From: Candidatus Thiomargarita nelsonii
GTDB taxonomy: Bacteria > Pseudomonadota > Gammaproteobacteria > Beggiatoales > Beggiatoaceae
Direction: 5' to 3'
NCBI GenBank assembly: GCA_001640045.1
Contig: LUTY01002309.1
Coordinates: 1 to 5,729 of the forward strand
DNA: 5,729 nucleotides
The notes under the pieces were generated by a model. That model made no database searches. It was not told the origin of the DNA and saw nothing but the letters and a program-made list of their open reading frames with translations. A program made the translations under genes and the position numbers. The first letter of the stretch is position 1, and every line of letters begins with the position of its first letter. This document shows, piece by piece, positions 5,420-5,729 of the stretch.

Positions 5420-5729
5420 TCACGCATCAAGTTTTTTCTTCAATAACTCATTCACTTGCTTAGGATTCGCTTTACCCTTTGATACTTTCATCACTTGTCC
5501 AACAAAAAAGCCAAACAATTTTTCTTTACCATTGCGGTAGTCTTCCAGTTGTTTAGGATTGTTGGCTAACACTTCATCAATGAGTTTTTCAATCGCGCCA
5601 GTGTCGGTGACTTGTTTCAATCCACGTTTTTCGATGATGGTATCGGCATCGCCTTCGCCATTCCACATCGCCTCAAACACTTGTTTGGCGATTTTACCAG
5701 AAATGGTTTTGTCACTGATACGGCGTACC
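5420..5729 (-). CDS. gatB: Aspartyl/glutamyl-tRNA amidotransferase subunit B, C-terminal part
   Basis: GatB works with GatA and GatC to convert mischarged Glu-tRNA(Gln) or Asp-tRNA(Asn) into Gln-tRNA(Gln) or Asn-tRNA(Asn), using ammonia channelled from GatA; GatB carries the kinase active site and recognises the tRNA. Only the last 102 residues are in the window, covering the C-terminal YqeY-like tail domain. Family marks are [20 protein letters not shown] at the cut end, [32 protein letters not shown], and [16 protein letters not shown] at the end. The stop is at 5420-5422 and the frame is open to the right edge. It converges with the RNase gene. The catalytic part lies outside the window. 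Presence of this enzyme implies an indirect route to Gln- or Asn-tRNA in this organism. Confidence 0.97.
   Translation of the reverse strand, partial: VRRISDKTISGKIAKQVFEAMWNGEGDADTIIEKRGLKQVTDTGAIEKLIDEVLANNPKQLEDYRNGKEKLFGFFVGQVMKVSKGKANPKQVNELLKKKLDA

Noticed and set aside
5355..5540. Plus-strand ORF over the 3' end of gatB
   Set aside because: It spans the palindrome cluster and the antisense of gatB, and lacks a ribosome binding site or family features.

Overview
The window looks like chromosomal DNA of a gammaproteobacterium of moderate to low GC content. The evidence is a lumazine synthase very close to the enterobacterial one, a RibBX-type riboflavin enzyme, a RelA-like long RSH gene, a periplasmic RNase I of the T2 family with the E. 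coli layout, and a GatB subunit, which E. coli lacks but many other gammaproteobacteria have. I cannot name the genus. Short GC-rich palindromes between genes in AT-richer DNA suggest a genome carrying REP-like repeats.

Layout, left to right. On the minus strand, ribH (3' end cut off by the window edge) lies 15 bp downstream of ribBX, forming a riboflavin pair. A candidate extended -10 promoter sits just in front of ribBX, with no room for an FMN riboswitch. Upstream on the same strand is a lone small gene resembling a phage minor tail or tail-terminator protein, not accompanied by any other phage gene here. Its ribosome binding site touches a perfect 9+2+9 bp palindrome. About 240 bp without a gene separate it from the plus-strand genes.

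On the plus strand, a relA-like gene is interrupted. The reading frame shifts at 3280-3282, where alignment to E. coli RelA implies a net loss of about 50 bp, encoding most of the DYxANPKPNGYxSxHT segment of the (p)ppGpp synthetase site. The upstream part keeps a complete HD domain with nearly all hydrolase residues. The downstream part is open to the end (TGS, zinc-finger/RIS and ACT domains) and carries an in-frame 3 x 18 bp tandem repeat. A gene for a secreted RNase I-like T2 ribonuclease follows 64 bp later. Beyond it, on the minus strand and convergent, is the 3' end of gatB, with GC-rich palindromes between the two genes.

The genes are mostly housekeeping (flavin cofactor synthesis, stringent response, RNA scavenging, tRNA-dependent amidation). 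The most notable points are the broken relA with an intact-looking hydrolase domain, the stray tail-type gene with its palindrome, and the intergenic palindromes. I see no CRISPR array, transposase, rRNA or tRNA gene.
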